Assembly: GCF_037546185.1 (NCBI RefSeq)
Contig: NZ_JAWMWH010000001.1
Location: 1,302,001-1,366,000, forward strand
Length of the DNA: 64,000 nucleotides
Direction of reading: 5' to 3'
Origin: Nicoliella lavandulae
GTDB lineage: Bacteria; Bacillota; Bacilli; Lactobacillales; Lactobacillaceae
The position numbers were made by a program, and so were the translations under genes. This document shows, in pieces, positions 17,560 to 25,688 of this stretch (position 1 is the first letter of the stretch; each line of letters begins with the position of its first letter). Below the pieces are notes generated by a model. It was not told the origin of the DNA, did not search any database, and saw only the letters and a program-made list of their open reading frames with translations.

Positions 17560-18597
17560 TTATTTATTTTCTTTATAGTAGCCTAACAAACGCTTTGCAA
17601 TCTCTTCTCTAAATGCACTCACCAATGTAATTACCTTGGAATAAGGCATTCTAGTTGGACCTAACACAGCAATCATTCCCTTACCATATTGACCAACATC
17701 ATAAGTCCCGGTAATTACGCTGTAGTTACGTAATAATTTGTTACTCATTTCAGAGCCAATTTGGACCGAAATTCCATGATCAGAATGACCTAGGTATTTT
17801 GATATTTCACCAGATTGATTCAACATAGAATAAAGGGGCTTTAGATAACTGATATTACTTTGATCGGTAAAACTTAATAAATTCATTTCACCGCCAATGT
17901 ACAGTCGGTCACGAGTTGCACGCGTCAATACTTGATCCAACGTATCAATAAATGAATCCGGTGAACGCAAGTACTTACTAATTTCTTTTGGAATTTTTGA
18001 CTTCAATTCTTTTAACACAACCGATAGTGGCTGACCCACTAATTGGTCATTAATGAGATTTACTACCGATTCTAATTGATCACCAGTAACTCCAGTTGGA
18101 ATCTTAAATTGCGCCGTCTCAGTATCACCATTATCAGTGACTAAGATTGCCATCACATTTTGATCCCCTAAAGCAACCAATCGAAATCCCTTCAAGCGCC
18201 TGCTCGTTGCCTGTTCTGGCTGTAAAGTCAGAGCAGTGTAGTTAGTCAAATCAGAAAGGATATTAGCCGAATGTTGAACTAGTTCGTCAATTTTATGGTA
18301 ATTCATATCTAACGCCTTATGAATCACCGCTAAATCATCCATGGTATTTACCTTAGAAAGATTTAGATGATCGACATAATAACGATAGCCATTAATTGAT
18401 GGAACCCGTCCAGAAGACAAATGAGTCTTTTCAATTAATCCATTTGCTTCTAACACGGCCATTTCATTTCTAATCGTAGCTGAACTAACGTGAAATGGAA
18501 GTTGATTAGCTAATGCTTTAGAGCCAACTGGCGTTCCTAACTGGGTATAATCCTTAATAATTCCAGATAGGATCAAACCCTGACGTTCAGTAAGCAT
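17560..18597 (-). CDS. hrcA: Heat-inducible transcription repressor HrcA
   Basis: A 345-residue repressor of class I heat-shock genes. The N-terminal winged-helix domain (LTERQGLILSGIIKDYTQLGTPVGSKAL, then VSSATIRNEMAVLE) is followed by the GAF-like dimerisation domain with TDNGDTETAQF and, near the end, GPTRMPYSKVI. It binds the CIRCE element when GroEL is free. ATG 18597 is preceded by AAGGAGTG. It is the first gene of the operon, so it represses its own transcription. Confidence 0.97.
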   Translation of the reverse strand: MLTERQGLILSGIIKDYTQLGTPVGSKALANQLPFHVSSATIRNEMAVLEANGLIEKTHLSSGRVPSINGYRYYVDHLNLSKVNTMDDLAVIHKALDMNYHKIDELVQHSANILSDLTNYTALTLQPEQATSRRLKGFRLVALGDQNVMAILVTDNGDTETAQFKIPTGVTGDQLESVVNLINDQLVGQPLSVVLKELKSKIPKEISKYLRSPDSFIDTLDQVLTRATRDRLYIGGEMNLLSFTDQSNISYLKPLYSMLNQSGEISKYLGHSDHGISVQIGSEMSNKLLRNYSVITGTYDVGQYGKGMIAVLGPTRMPYSKVITLVSAFREEIAKRLLGYYKENK

Positions 18598-18613
18598 TAA
18601 TAATCACTCCTTT

Positions 18614-18640
18614 TTAGCACTCATACCCTTCAAGTGCTAA
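18614..18640. promoter_or_regulatory. CIRCE operator (HrcA binding site)
   Basis: TTAGCACTC, nine bases, AAGTGCTAA: the CIRCE consensus TTAGCACTC-N9-GAGTGCTAA with a single changed base (A for G) in one arm. It lies between the promoter and the hrcA ribosome site. Confidence 0.96.
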
Positions 18641-18651
18641 GCTACATATAT

Positions 18652-18680
18652 AATGTACCAAAGGGAGATTTATAAGTCAA
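18652..18680 (-). promoter_or_regulatory. hrcA operon promoter
   Basis: On the minus strand TTGACT (18675-18680), 17 bases, TACATT (18652-18657). The transcription start would fall at the edge of the CIRCE, the usual arrangement for HrcA repression. Confidence 0.8.
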
Positions 18681-18689
18681 GAAAGACAC

Positions 18690-19628
18690 TCACAAATTAC
18701 TTAAAAAATGTTCAGCCGTCTTTTGATCAGCTTTTAATTGTTCAATTAATGCTTCAACGCCATCAAATTTAACCTCACCACGAGTCCAGTATAGCCACTC
18801 AATATCGACCACTTCACCGTAAATGTTTTGATCGAAATCAAATAAATTAATTTCAACAGTCACTTTAAACGAATCACCAAATGTAACGTTTCTGCCAATC
18901 GAAGCCATCCCGCCATACCATTGATCACCGATCTTCATTCGAACGATATAGATACCAATCGTAGGCAGCCATTGTTTTTCGTCATGTTCAATATTAGCAG
19001 TTGGAAACCCTAATTCACGGCCTCGAGCAAAACCATGCACTACCGTTCCACTAGTTACGAATGGACGCCCTAATAACTCATTGACTGTTGCAATATGGCC
19101 ATCATCTAAGTTCCGTCGCACCCTTGTTGAGCTAACTTTTTGACCATCTAAATCATATGATGGAACTTCCACCACTTCAAAACGATCTTGCACATATTGC
19201 GGTAATAAGTGCATATTAGCTCGTTGGCCACTTCCGTAGGTATGATCAAAGCCAGCCACTACGGTTACAGCATTAAATTGACATAGATAATTATCAACAA
19301 ATTCCTGTGGAGATTGGGCTTGAAAAGCATAGGTATAACTAACCTGATATACAATCTCAACGCCCATATCAGATAATAAATCCATTTTATGATCATTTAA
19401 CGTTAGGTATTTTTGATCACGAGCATCCAATTGTTCATAAACAATTGATGGGTGATGATCATAGGTTAAGACAGCTAACTTTACCCCCTTTTTACGAGCA
19501 ATTTGTTTAGCCGTTTCAATTACCTTTTGATGTCCCCGATGCAATCCATCAAAAAAGCCCATGGCTAATACCACTGGATCCGTAAAGTTTGGATCTTTCA
19601 TTGGGTGATGAATTTCATAAATTTCCAT
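18690..19628 (-). CDS. ribF: Bifunctional riboflavin kinase/FMN adenylyltransferase
   Basis: A 312-residue enzyme that converts riboflavin to FMN and then FAD. The N-terminal nucleotidyltransferase domain has GFFDGLHRGHQKV (HxGH-type ATP site, here GLHRGH). VVAGFDHTYGSGQRAN follows, then SSTRVRRNL. The C-terminal kinase domain has GRELGFPTANIE (the PTAN magnesium site) and VEINLFDFDQNIYGE with the catalytic Glu. ATG 19628 has AGGAGA upstream. It follows truB by 13 bases; truB-ribF is a conserved pair. Confidence 0.97.
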   Translation of the reverse strand: MEIYEIHHPMKDPNFTDPVVLAMGFFDGLHRGHQKVIETAKQIARKKGVKLAVLTYDHHPSIVYEQLDARDQKYLTLNDHKMDLLSDMGVEIVYQVSYTYAFQAQSPQEFVDNYLCQFNAVTVVAGFDHTYGSGQRANMHLLPQYVQDRFEVVEVPSYDLDGQKVSSTRVRRNLDDGHIATVNELLGRPFVTSGTVVHGFARGRELGFPTANIEHDEKQWLPTIGIYIVRMKIGDQWYGGMASIGRNVTFGDSFKVTVEINLFDFDQNIYGEVVDIEWLYWTRGEVKFDGVEALIEQLKADQKTAEHFLSNL

Positions 19629-19641
19629 ACTTAATCTCCTA

Positions 19642-20553
19642 TTAATTCACACTAAACATTTTTAATGGTTTATAAACGCCTTGGGCCGCATTGAAGTAGT
19701 ATAATGCTTTGATTTGACCCTGATAGCGTAATGCGACTTGTTCATCCCTTATATTAATATTTTGTGGGGCCAAAAATCCACCATTTTGCACAATTTTCCA
19801 ATCAGCATCACTTAAATCGACCGTAGGAAATGAACTTAATGCATGGTCAATTGGAAATAGGACCTTATCAATTTGACCCGCCTTCATTGCTGCTTCAACA
19901 TCACTTAATGAATAGGCTTCAGCTAAAGTAAAACCACCACTTTTAATCCGGGTCAAGTCAGACATTACTGCCGGGACCCCTAAGATTTTACCAACCATAA
20001 AGGAAAGAGTTCTAACGTACGTTCCCTTTCCACAACCAACTTCAAATTGAATCCGTTGAACCTGTCGATCAGCATCATATTCAATTGGGGCGGTAATCTT
20101 AAAGTAATCAATGCGAACATGTCTTTCAGGTCGTTTGACTGTCTCGCCTGCCCTTGCATATTCATATAAACGTCGCCCGTTAACCTTCACGGCAGAATAC
20201 ATTGGTGGAATTTGTAGCAATGCTGGTTGAACTAACGACTGCATTGCTTGATTAATTTGTTCTAAACTAAATGGTGTGGTAATCGGCTTTTGGTCAACGA
20301 TTTCACCGTCTAGATCCTCAGTGGTGGTGGAAACGCCAAGGGTAATTTCGCCACGATAGACCTTACCTGAGTCCATTAAGAAATCAACTACTTTCGTTGC
20401 ATTCCCCACACAAATTGGTAACACACCATCCACGTTTGGATCTAAGGTGCCACTGTGGCCAATCTTTTTAGTCTTTAAAATTCCTCGTAACTTCCGGACA
20501 CAATCAAAACTCGTCATGCCACGTGCTTTATTTAATGGAATAATTCCGTTCAT
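19642..20553 (-). CDS. truB: tRNA pseudouridine-55 synthase
   Basis: A 303-residue enzyme that forms pseudouridine 55 in the T-loop of tRNA. The catalytic motif GHSGTLDPNVDGVLPIC holds the nucleophile Asp, near residue 38. YSAVKVNGRRLYEYAR and GTYVRTLS are further family signatures, and a C-terminal PUA-like region is present. Length is typical. ATG 20553 follows AAGGGGC. It is separated from rbfA by a strong terminator although rbfA-truB-ribF usually form one unit, so truB may have its own promoter. Confidence 0.97.
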   Translation of the reverse strand: MNGIIPLNKARGMTSFDCVRKLRGILKTKKIGHSGTLDPNVDGVLPICVGNATKVVDFLMDSGKVYRGEITLGVSTTTEDLDGEIVDQKPITTPFSLEQINQAMQSLVQPALLQIPPMYSAVKVNGRRLYEYARAGETVKRPERHVRIDYFKITAPIEYDADRQVQRIQFEVGCGKGTYVRTLSFMVGKILGVPAVMSDLTRIKSGGFTLAEAYSLSDVEAAMKAGQIDKVLFPIDHALSSFPTVDLSDADWKIVQNGGFLAPQNINIRDEQVALRYQGQIKALYYFNAAQGVYKPLKMFSVN

Positions 20554-20604
20554 GGTTAAAAACGCCCCTTATCATTTAAATTAGTACAATTCAGCAATTT
20601 TACA

Positions 20605-20643
20605 CAAAAAAGGGTAGATAACAAATAATTTATTATCTACCCT
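20605..20643 (-). terminator. Terminator after rbfA
   Basis: An 11-bp stem AGGGTAGATAA/TTATCTACCCT (20611-20621 with 20633-20643) lies just after the rbfA stop and is followed on the minus strand by six T. It ends the rimP-nusA-infB-rbfA unit. Confidence 0.9.
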
Positions 20644-20649
20644 CTTAAA

Positions 20650-21006
20650 TTAACGATCTTCACGTTGTAACTTATTAATTAGTTGATCGATTTTACTTCC
20701 ATATTGAATGGAATCATCTAGTTCAAAGTGAATTTCTGGTGTTTTGTAAACATTCCGTAACCGGGCTCCTAATGCACTGCGAATCATTCCAGTGGCCTTG
20801 TCTAAGCCCTTTTGCGTGTTTTCTTCATCACTCTTTTTATCAGATAAAATACTGTAAAAAATGGTGGCTTGTTGAAGATCACCAGTTACGTCAACACCAG
20901 TAATGGTAACCCCTTTAACTCTAGGGTCTCTAACTTCTTTTAATAGTAAGTCGTTAACTTCTCTTTGAATTTCTTGTTGTAGTCTACCTACTCGATATTG
21001 TGCCAT
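20650..21006 (-). CDS. rbfA: 30S ribosome-binding factor A
   Basis: A 118-residue KH-fold protein for late 30S maturation (5' end of 16S rRNA). It shows the family N-terminus YRVGRLQQEIQREVNDLL, then the DPRVKGVTITGVDVTGDLQQA core and a C-terminal PEIHFELDDSIQYGSKI motif. ATG 21006 has AAGGAG upstream. It lies 23 bases after infB and before a terminator. Confidence 0.97.
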   Translation of the reverse strand: MAQYRVGRLQQEIQREVNDLLLKEVRDPRVKGVTITGVDVTGDLQQATIFYSILSDKKSDEENTQKGLDKATGMIRSALGARLRNVYKTPEIHFELDDSIQYGSKIDQLINKLQREDR

Positions 21007-21029
21007 GTTAATTCAACTCCTTGATCGAT

Positions 21030-23348
21030 TTATTCGACTGGAACTTCTTTCATTACATAAGCTTCAATAACATCATTAACTTTAATGTCGTTATAATTTT
21101 CAATTGTTAAACCACATTCAAATCCTTGTTTAACAAACTTAGCATCATCCTTGAACCGTTTCAAACTACCTAATTCGCCATCAAAAATAACCACATTATC
21201 ACGAATTAAGCGGACCTTACTATCACGGCCAATATAACCACTAGTGACCATTCCACCAGCAATCGTTCCGATTTTAGAAGCCTTATAAATTTCACGAACT
21301 TCAACTTGACCAGTAACTTCTTCCTTATAAGTTGGTTCAAGAAGTCCCTTCATTGCTGATTCAACTTCATCAATTGCATCATAAATAACTTGGTGAAGTC
21401 GAATATCAACATTATCGGTTTCAGCTTGGGCCTTTGCTTGTGGCGTAGGCCGAACGCTAAATCCAATAATAATGGCGTTACTTGCTTCTGCTAATGCCAC
21501 ATCACTTTCGTTAATGGCACCAACTCCAGTATGAATAATGTTAACCTTAACGCCTTCCACATCAATCTTTTGTAAGCTAGATGCTAACGCTTCTACAGAA
21601 CCTTGCACGTCCGCCTTAATGATAACATCAACTTGTTTCATTTCACCTTCCTTAAGGGAATCGAACAAGTTATCAAGCGTAACGTGGTGGGTTTGACGCC
21701 GTTCATTTTCTTGCGCTTCTTGAGCCCGTTTTTCACCAGCTGCCCGGGCAGTCTTTTCATCATTAAAGACCACGAACCGGTCACCGGCTTCTGGAACATC
21801 ATTTAACCCGGTAATTCCAACCGGAGTAGATGGGGTTGCTTCCTTTACATCTTGGTTGTGTTCATTGACCATCGTCCGAACCCGACCAAACGTATCACCA
21901 ACCACGATTGGATCCCCAACATGCATGGTTCCTTGTTGAACTAACAGGGTTGCAACCGTTCCTTTTCCACGATCAAGCCGGGCTTCGATTACTGAACCAG
22001 CTGCATTTTGCCGTGGGTTGGCCTTTAATTCCATCACTTCTGCTTGTAATAGAATCATGTCCAATAATTCATCCACGTTCGTTCCAAACTTAGCAGAAAT
22101 CTTAACAAAGATCGTATCGCCACCCCAGTCTTCTGGGATTAATCCATAGTTACTTAATTGTTCGGTAACGTGGTCTGGATTAGCACCGGGCTTATCAACC
22201 TTGTTAATGGCAACGATGATTGGTGTCTTAGCAGCCTTAGCATGGTTAATTGCTTCAACGGTTTGAGGCATTACTCCATCATCAGCAGCAACCACTAAAA
22301 TAGTGATATCAGTGATGTCAGCACCCCGAGCCCGCATTGCAGTAAAGGCAGCATGACCTGGTGTATCTAAGAAGGTAATCGTCTTGCCATCATGTTTAAC
22401 TTGATAGGCACCAATTCCTTGGGTAATTCCACCAGCTTCACCAGATGTAATATGAGAATGTCTAAGATAATCAAGTAACGTTGTCTTACCATGATCAACG
22501 TGTCCCATAATCGTAACCACTGGTGGCCGTTCTTCAGAATAAGCTGTGTTGTGTTCTTCTTCTTCGAATAACTTATCCAAATCAGATACATTCACTTCTT
22601 GCTTTTCTTCAGCCCCAATTCCATAGTCAGTGGCTAATAATTCAATCGTATCTTTATCTAAGGATTGGTTTTGGTTAACCATTACCCCTAACATAAATAA
22701 CTTCTTAACGATTTCAGCTGGTTCTCTGTGCAATGCCTTTCCAATTTCTTGGGCGTTCATCCCATCAGTATATTCAAGCACTTTTGGAAGTGGATGATCC
22801 TTACGTTTAGGTGCTTCTTTATGCTTATGAATTTGACGAATCCGTTGATTCTTAGTGTATTTATTAAAGCTGTTGTTTCGCTTGTTGAACTTCTTTTTAT
22901 TCTTACGGTTATTCTTGTTGTGGAATCCGTTCGAATTGCCACCATTTCCATTATTAGAATTAGTAGGCCGATTGCCACCATTGGATTGGTTATTATGGTT
23001 TGGCTTACTATTGTTATTGGAACGGTGGTCATTACTATTTTGGTGAGGCTTGTTATTAGCCCCATTGTTATGGTGTTGATTGTTATTTTGTGGCTTCCCA
23101 TTGTTCGAATGCGAATTTGACCGATGTTGATTATTGCTTTGTGGTCGAGCACTGTTAGTGTGTGCACTTGAACGGTGTTGATTGTTATTACCACTCTTCA
23201 ATGAAGCCTTAATTTGTTTTTCTTGTTCCGCATCAATCGTTGACATATGGTTGTGAACGGAAATGCCCTTACTATTAGCACTATTAATTAGTTGCTTACT
23301 AGTAACGTTGAGCTCCTTAGCTAATTCATAAATACGCTTTTTACCCAT
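21030..23348 (-). CDS. infB: Translation initiation factor IF-2
   Basis: A 772-residue GTPase that places fMet-tRNA on the 30S subunit. The N-terminal IF2-N domain (about 1-50, RIYELAKELNVTSKQLI) is followed by a highly polar Asn/His/Ser-rich linker (about 53-150) and a Lys/Arg/Asn stretch. A second IF2-N-like module (NAQEIGKALHREP) precedes the G domain with GHVDHGKTTLLD, DTPGHAAF and NKVD. The C1 and C2 domains complete it. The linker is repetitive and unlike the Ala/Pro/Glu linkers of many IF-2 proteins. ATG 23348. Confidence 0.97.
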   Translation of the reverse strand: MGKKRIYELAKELNVTSKQLINSANSKGISVHNHMSTIDAEQEKQIKASLKSGNNNQHRSSAHTNSARPQSNNQHRSNSHSNNGKPQNNNQHHNNGANNKPHQNSNDHRSNNNSKPNHNNQSNGGNRPTNSNNGNGGNSNGFHNKNNRKNKKKFNKRNNSFNKYTKNQRIRQIHKHKEAPKRKDHPLPKVLEYTDGMNAQEIGKALHREPAEIVKKLFMLGVMVNQNQSLDKDTIELLATDYGIGAEEKQEVNVSDLDKLFEEEEHNTAYSEERPPVVTIMGHVDHGKTTLLDYLRHSHITSGEAGGITQGIGAYQVKHDGKTITFLDTPGHAAFTAMRARGADITDITILVVAADDGVMPQTVEAINHAKAAKTPIIVAINKVDKPGANPDHVTEQLSNYGLIPEDWGGDTIFVKISAKFGTNVDELLDMILLQAEVMELKANPRQNAAGSVIEARLDRGKGTVATLLVQQGTMHVGDPIVVGDTFGRVRTMVNEHNQDVKEATPSTPVGITGLNDVPEAGDRFVVFNDEKTARAAGEKRAQEAQENERRQTHHVTLDNLFDSLKEGEMKQVDVIIKADVQGSVEALASSLQKIDVEGVKVNIIHTGVGAINESDVALAEASNAIIIGFSVRPTPQAKAQAETDNVDIRLHQVIYDAIDEVESAMKGLLEPTYKEEVTGQVEVREIYKASKIGTIAGGMVTSGYIGRDSKVRLIRDNVVIFDGELGSLKRFKDDAKFVKQGFECGLTIENYNDIKVNDVIEAYVMKEVPVE

Positions 23349-23362
23349 ACGATCACTATCCT

Positions 23363-23668
23363 TTAATTAGATTTTATTTCACGTAGTTTATTAGCAAAGC
23401 CTCGATCTGCAATTCCCACCATTGTACGCGGTTTACCAATTGCATCACTCAAAGCTTGTTTGGTAATCGAATCATCATAATCAATTTGATATGAATGGGC
23501 CTTGTCAATAAACTTCTTGGTAGTTGATTTTCCGGTATCGCTTGCGATCACTAAGAAACTAATTTGTCGTTTCTTAATTGCGTTTAAAATAATGTCAGAG
23601 CCAGTCACTACCTTACCAGCTCGATTGGCAATACCAATTAAATTTAAAAATTGTTGTTGATTAGTCAT
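23363..23668 (-). CDS. ylxQ: L7Ae-like ribosomal/RNA-binding protein YlxQ
   Basis: A 101-residue L7Ae/L30e/Gadd45-fold protein, with LIGIANRAGKVVTGSDIIL and the RNA-binding region FLVIASDTGKSTTKK. It is the YlxQ protein found next to infB in Firmicutes; a K-turn RNA-binding role is inferred from the fold. An upstream in-frame start at 23713 is open, but I chose ATG 23668 because it gives the conserved N-terminus MTNQQQFLNLIG and overlaps the ylxR stop by 8 bases (ATGACTAA), which suggests translational coupling. Confidence 0.9.
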   Translation of the reverse strand: MTNQQQFLNLIGIANRAGKVVTGSDIILNAIKKRQISFLVIASDTGKSTTKKFIDKAHSYQIDYDDSITKQALSDAIGKPRTMVGIADRGFANKLREIKSN

Positions 23669-23957
23669 TTTCAAATAATTTCTTCCGGGCTTGTTCATGG
23701 TCAGTATATGCAATTAATTCATCATAAAATTGATCATCAACATCCACTTCAAACACTTTATTAAAAGTCTTTTTACTTTTAGCTTGCTTAGCGATCTCAA
23801 CGTCCATTGAGATGTAAGCACCCCGACCGGATTGTTTACCAGTCTTATCAATACTAACATTGCCCTCTTTATCGCGAACCACTCGAATTAATTCCTTCTT
23901 AGGAGCCATTTCGCCAGTAACAATGTCTTTTCGCATTGGAATCTTTCGACGACGCAT
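23661..23957 (-). CDS. ylxR: YlxR family RNA-binding protein
   Basis: A 98-residue basic protein of the YlxR (DUF448) fold, with MRRRKIPMRKDIVTGEMAPKKELIRVV and KQSGRGAYIS, the family's anion-binding GRGAY motif. It lies between nusA and ylxQ as in other Firmicutes. ATG 23957 is used rather than an open start at 23972, because the G-rich ribosome site GGGGGGATT lies between the two and homologues begin MRxRKIPxRK. Confidence 0.92.
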   Translation of the reverse strand: MRRRKIPMRKDIVTGEMAPKKELIRVVRDKEGNVSIDKTGKQSGRGAYISMDVEIAKQAKSKKTFNKVFEVDVDDQFYDELIAYTDHEQARKKLFEND

Positions 23958-23981
23958 AATAAATCCCCCCATTAACGACTA

Positions 23982-25079
23982 TTAGTCTTCGTTTTCATCA
24001 TTATCAGCATCTTCAGCAGCATCACTAGCTCCATAGATGTTATCGCCAGCTTCAGATTCAGACTTGATATCAATCTTAAATCCAGTCAATTTAGCAGCTA
24101 ACCGTGCATTTTGACCACGCTTTCCAATTGCCAATGATAATTGGTAATCAGGAACGATTACGGTACATGCTTGTTCATTTTCAGGATCGAAAATAACGTC
24201 AACTACTTCAGAAGGGTTTAAGGCATTAGCGATAAAGCGAGCCTTATCATCGGTCCATTCAACGATATCCATGTTTTCGCCGCCTAATTCGTTGACGATT
24301 GTTTGAACCCGTTGTCCCTTTGGTCCTACAGTAGTCCCAACGGGATCAATATCAGGATTATTGGAACGAACAGCTACCTTAGCCCGATCACCGGCTTCTC
24401 TGGCAATTGAAACGATTTCTACAGTTCCATCATAAATTTCAGGAACTTCTTGTTCAAATAACCGCTTTAATAAGCCAGGGGCAGTCCGACTAACGAAGAC
24501 TTGTGGTCCCTTAGCAGCATTTTCGACCTTAGTAACATATACCTTAACCTTATCTTGTGGACGGTATTCCTCATTTGGCATTTGGTTGCTAACTGGCATT
24601 ACAGCTTCAACCTTACCTAAGTTAATATATACAAACCGGTTGTCAGAACGTTCCACTTCTCCTGTGATCAATTCATCTTGGTATTGACTGAATTGATTAT
24701 AAACCATTTCGCGTTCAGCTTCACGAACTCGTTGCATAATAACTTGTTTAGCAGTTTGGGCAGCAATTCGACCGAAGTTTTTAGGGGTCACTTCAATCTT
24801 AATGTCATCGCCAACTTCATAACCATGACTAATTTGCATGGCATCTTTAATGCTGTATTCAGTTTGTGGGTCTTCAACGACATCAACAATCTTTTTCACA
24901 GCATAAACATGGATGTCGCCCTTCTTACCATCAAATTCTACATCTACATTTTGTGATTGACCATAATTTCGCTTATAAGCAGAAATCAATGCTGCTTCTA
25001 AAGCTTCAATAATCGCGTCTTTCTTAATCCCTTTTTCTTTTTCTAAGGCATCAAAAGCGCCTAACAGTTCTTTACTCAT
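23982..25079 (-). CDS. nusA: Transcription termination/antitermination factor NusA
   Basis: A 365-residue RNA polymerase-binding factor. The N-terminal domain (1-125) is followed by an S1 domain (about 135-200, ITGEVERSDNRFVYINLGKVEAVMP) and two KH domains (GTTVGPKGQRVQTIVNELGGE and SLAIGKRGQNARLAAKLTG). It ends in an acidic tail, without the extra acidic repeats of E. coli NusA, as is normal for Firmicutes. ATG 25079 has AAAGGAG upstream. It is the second gene of the rimP operon. Confidence 0.97.
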   Translation of the reverse strand: MSKELLGAFDALEKEKGIKKDAIIEALEAALISAYKRNYGQSQNVDVEFDGKKGDIHVYAVKKIVDVVEDPQTEYSIKDAMQISHGYEVGDDIKIEVTPKNFGRIAAQTAKQVIMQRVREAEREMVYNQFSQYQDELITGEVERSDNRFVYINLGKVEAVMPVSNQMPNEEYRPQDKVKVYVTKVENAAKGPQVFVSRTAPGLLKRLFEQEVPEIYDGTVEIVSIAREAGDRAKVAVRSNNPDIDPVGTTVGPKGQRVQTIVNELGGENMDIVEWTDDKARFIANALNPSEVVDVIFDPENEQACTVIVPDYQLSLAIGKRGQNARLAAKLTGFKIDIKSESEAGDNIYGASDAAEDADNDENED

Positions 25080-25096
25080 TATGATTCTCCTTTAAA

Positions 25097-25573
25097 TTAA
25101 AACTTGATTGCAAGTCTTATCTTAGCAACTGCCTTTGCAGGAATTTCTAATTCTCTAAATACACTCATATCATTGTATTCAATTACTAAATCTTGATTAT
25201 CATTTACCTGTTTTAAAGTTCCTTCATATACCTTATTCTTTTTGATTGGATAATATAAGGAAACATGAATGTAACTACCAATTGCTGATTCAATTTCTTG
25301 TTGATTTCGCAAGGGCCGCTCAGCACCTGGCGATGATACTTCTAAATAATATGCTTGTGGAATTGGATCAGGATCCATTGCATCTAATTTTTCACCTAAT
25401 TGATCGCTAATGATTGCACAATCTTCAATTGTAATTCCCTTAGGCTTATCAATATAAACCCGTAGATACCATTTTTGGCTTTCTTTAACATATTCAACAT
25501 CAAACAATTCGAAATGATGTTCATCTAAAATCGGTGTTAAGACGTCTTTCACAATCTCAGGAACGTTACTCAA
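25097..25573 (-). CDS. rimP: Ribosome maturation factor RimP
   Basis: A 158-residue 30S assembly factor acting with ribosomal protein S12. Two domains are seen: PILDEHHFELFDVEYVKESQKWYLRVYIDKP with LEVSSPGAERPL, and a C-terminal SH3-like barrel. The start is TTG 25573, giving SNVPEIVKDVLTPI with AGGAGG 12 bases upstream. A longer open frame to 25618 would run into the terminator hairpin and the ribosome site, so it is rejected. First gene of rimP-nusA-ylxR-ylxQ-infB-rbfA. Confidence 0.93.
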   Translation of the reverse strand: MSNVPEIVKDVLTPILDEHHFELFDVEYVKESQKWYLRVYIDKPKGITIEDCAIISDQLGEKLDAMDPDPIPQAYYLEVSSPGAERPLRNQQEIESAIGSYIHVSLYYPIKKNKVYEGTLKQVNDNQDLVIEYNDMSVFRELEIPAKAVAKIRLAIKF

Positions 25574-25604
25574 TTTGTATGCATACCTCCTATAAAATCC
25601 AATA

Positions 25605-25634
25605 AAAAGAGTGAGCATCCCTGCTCACTCTTTT
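25605..25634 (-). terminator. Terminator between polC and rimP, inside the rimP leader
   Basis: A perfect 13-bp stem AAAAGAGTGAGCA/TGCTCACTCTTTT with a 4-base loop is followed by a T-rich run on the minus strand. A good promoter lies between polC and this hairpin, so it acts both as the polC terminator and as a potential attenuator of the nusA operon. Confidence 0.93.
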
Positions 25635-25658
25635 CAACGAGTATTAATTACTTAATTA

Positions 25659-25687
25659 AATATACCATATTTGTGGTTAAAACTCAA
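25659..25687 (-). promoter_or_regulatory. Promoter of the rimP-nusA-infB operon
   Basis: On the minus strand TTGAGT (25682-25687, overlapping the polC stop codon), a 17-base spacer and TATATT (25659-25664). The predicted start is upstream of the terminator hairpin at 25605-25634. Confidence 0.75.
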
Positions 25688-25688
25688 A

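Noticed and set aside
22728..23194. Long open frames on both strands across the 5' part of infB
   Set aside because: They are shadows of the repetitive Asn/His codons of the IF-2 linker; they lack ribosome sites and protein-like composition.
23669..23713. Longer N-terminus for YlxQ
   Set aside because: It overlaps ylxR extensively and adds unconserved residues; ATG 23668 shows the 8-base coupling overlap.
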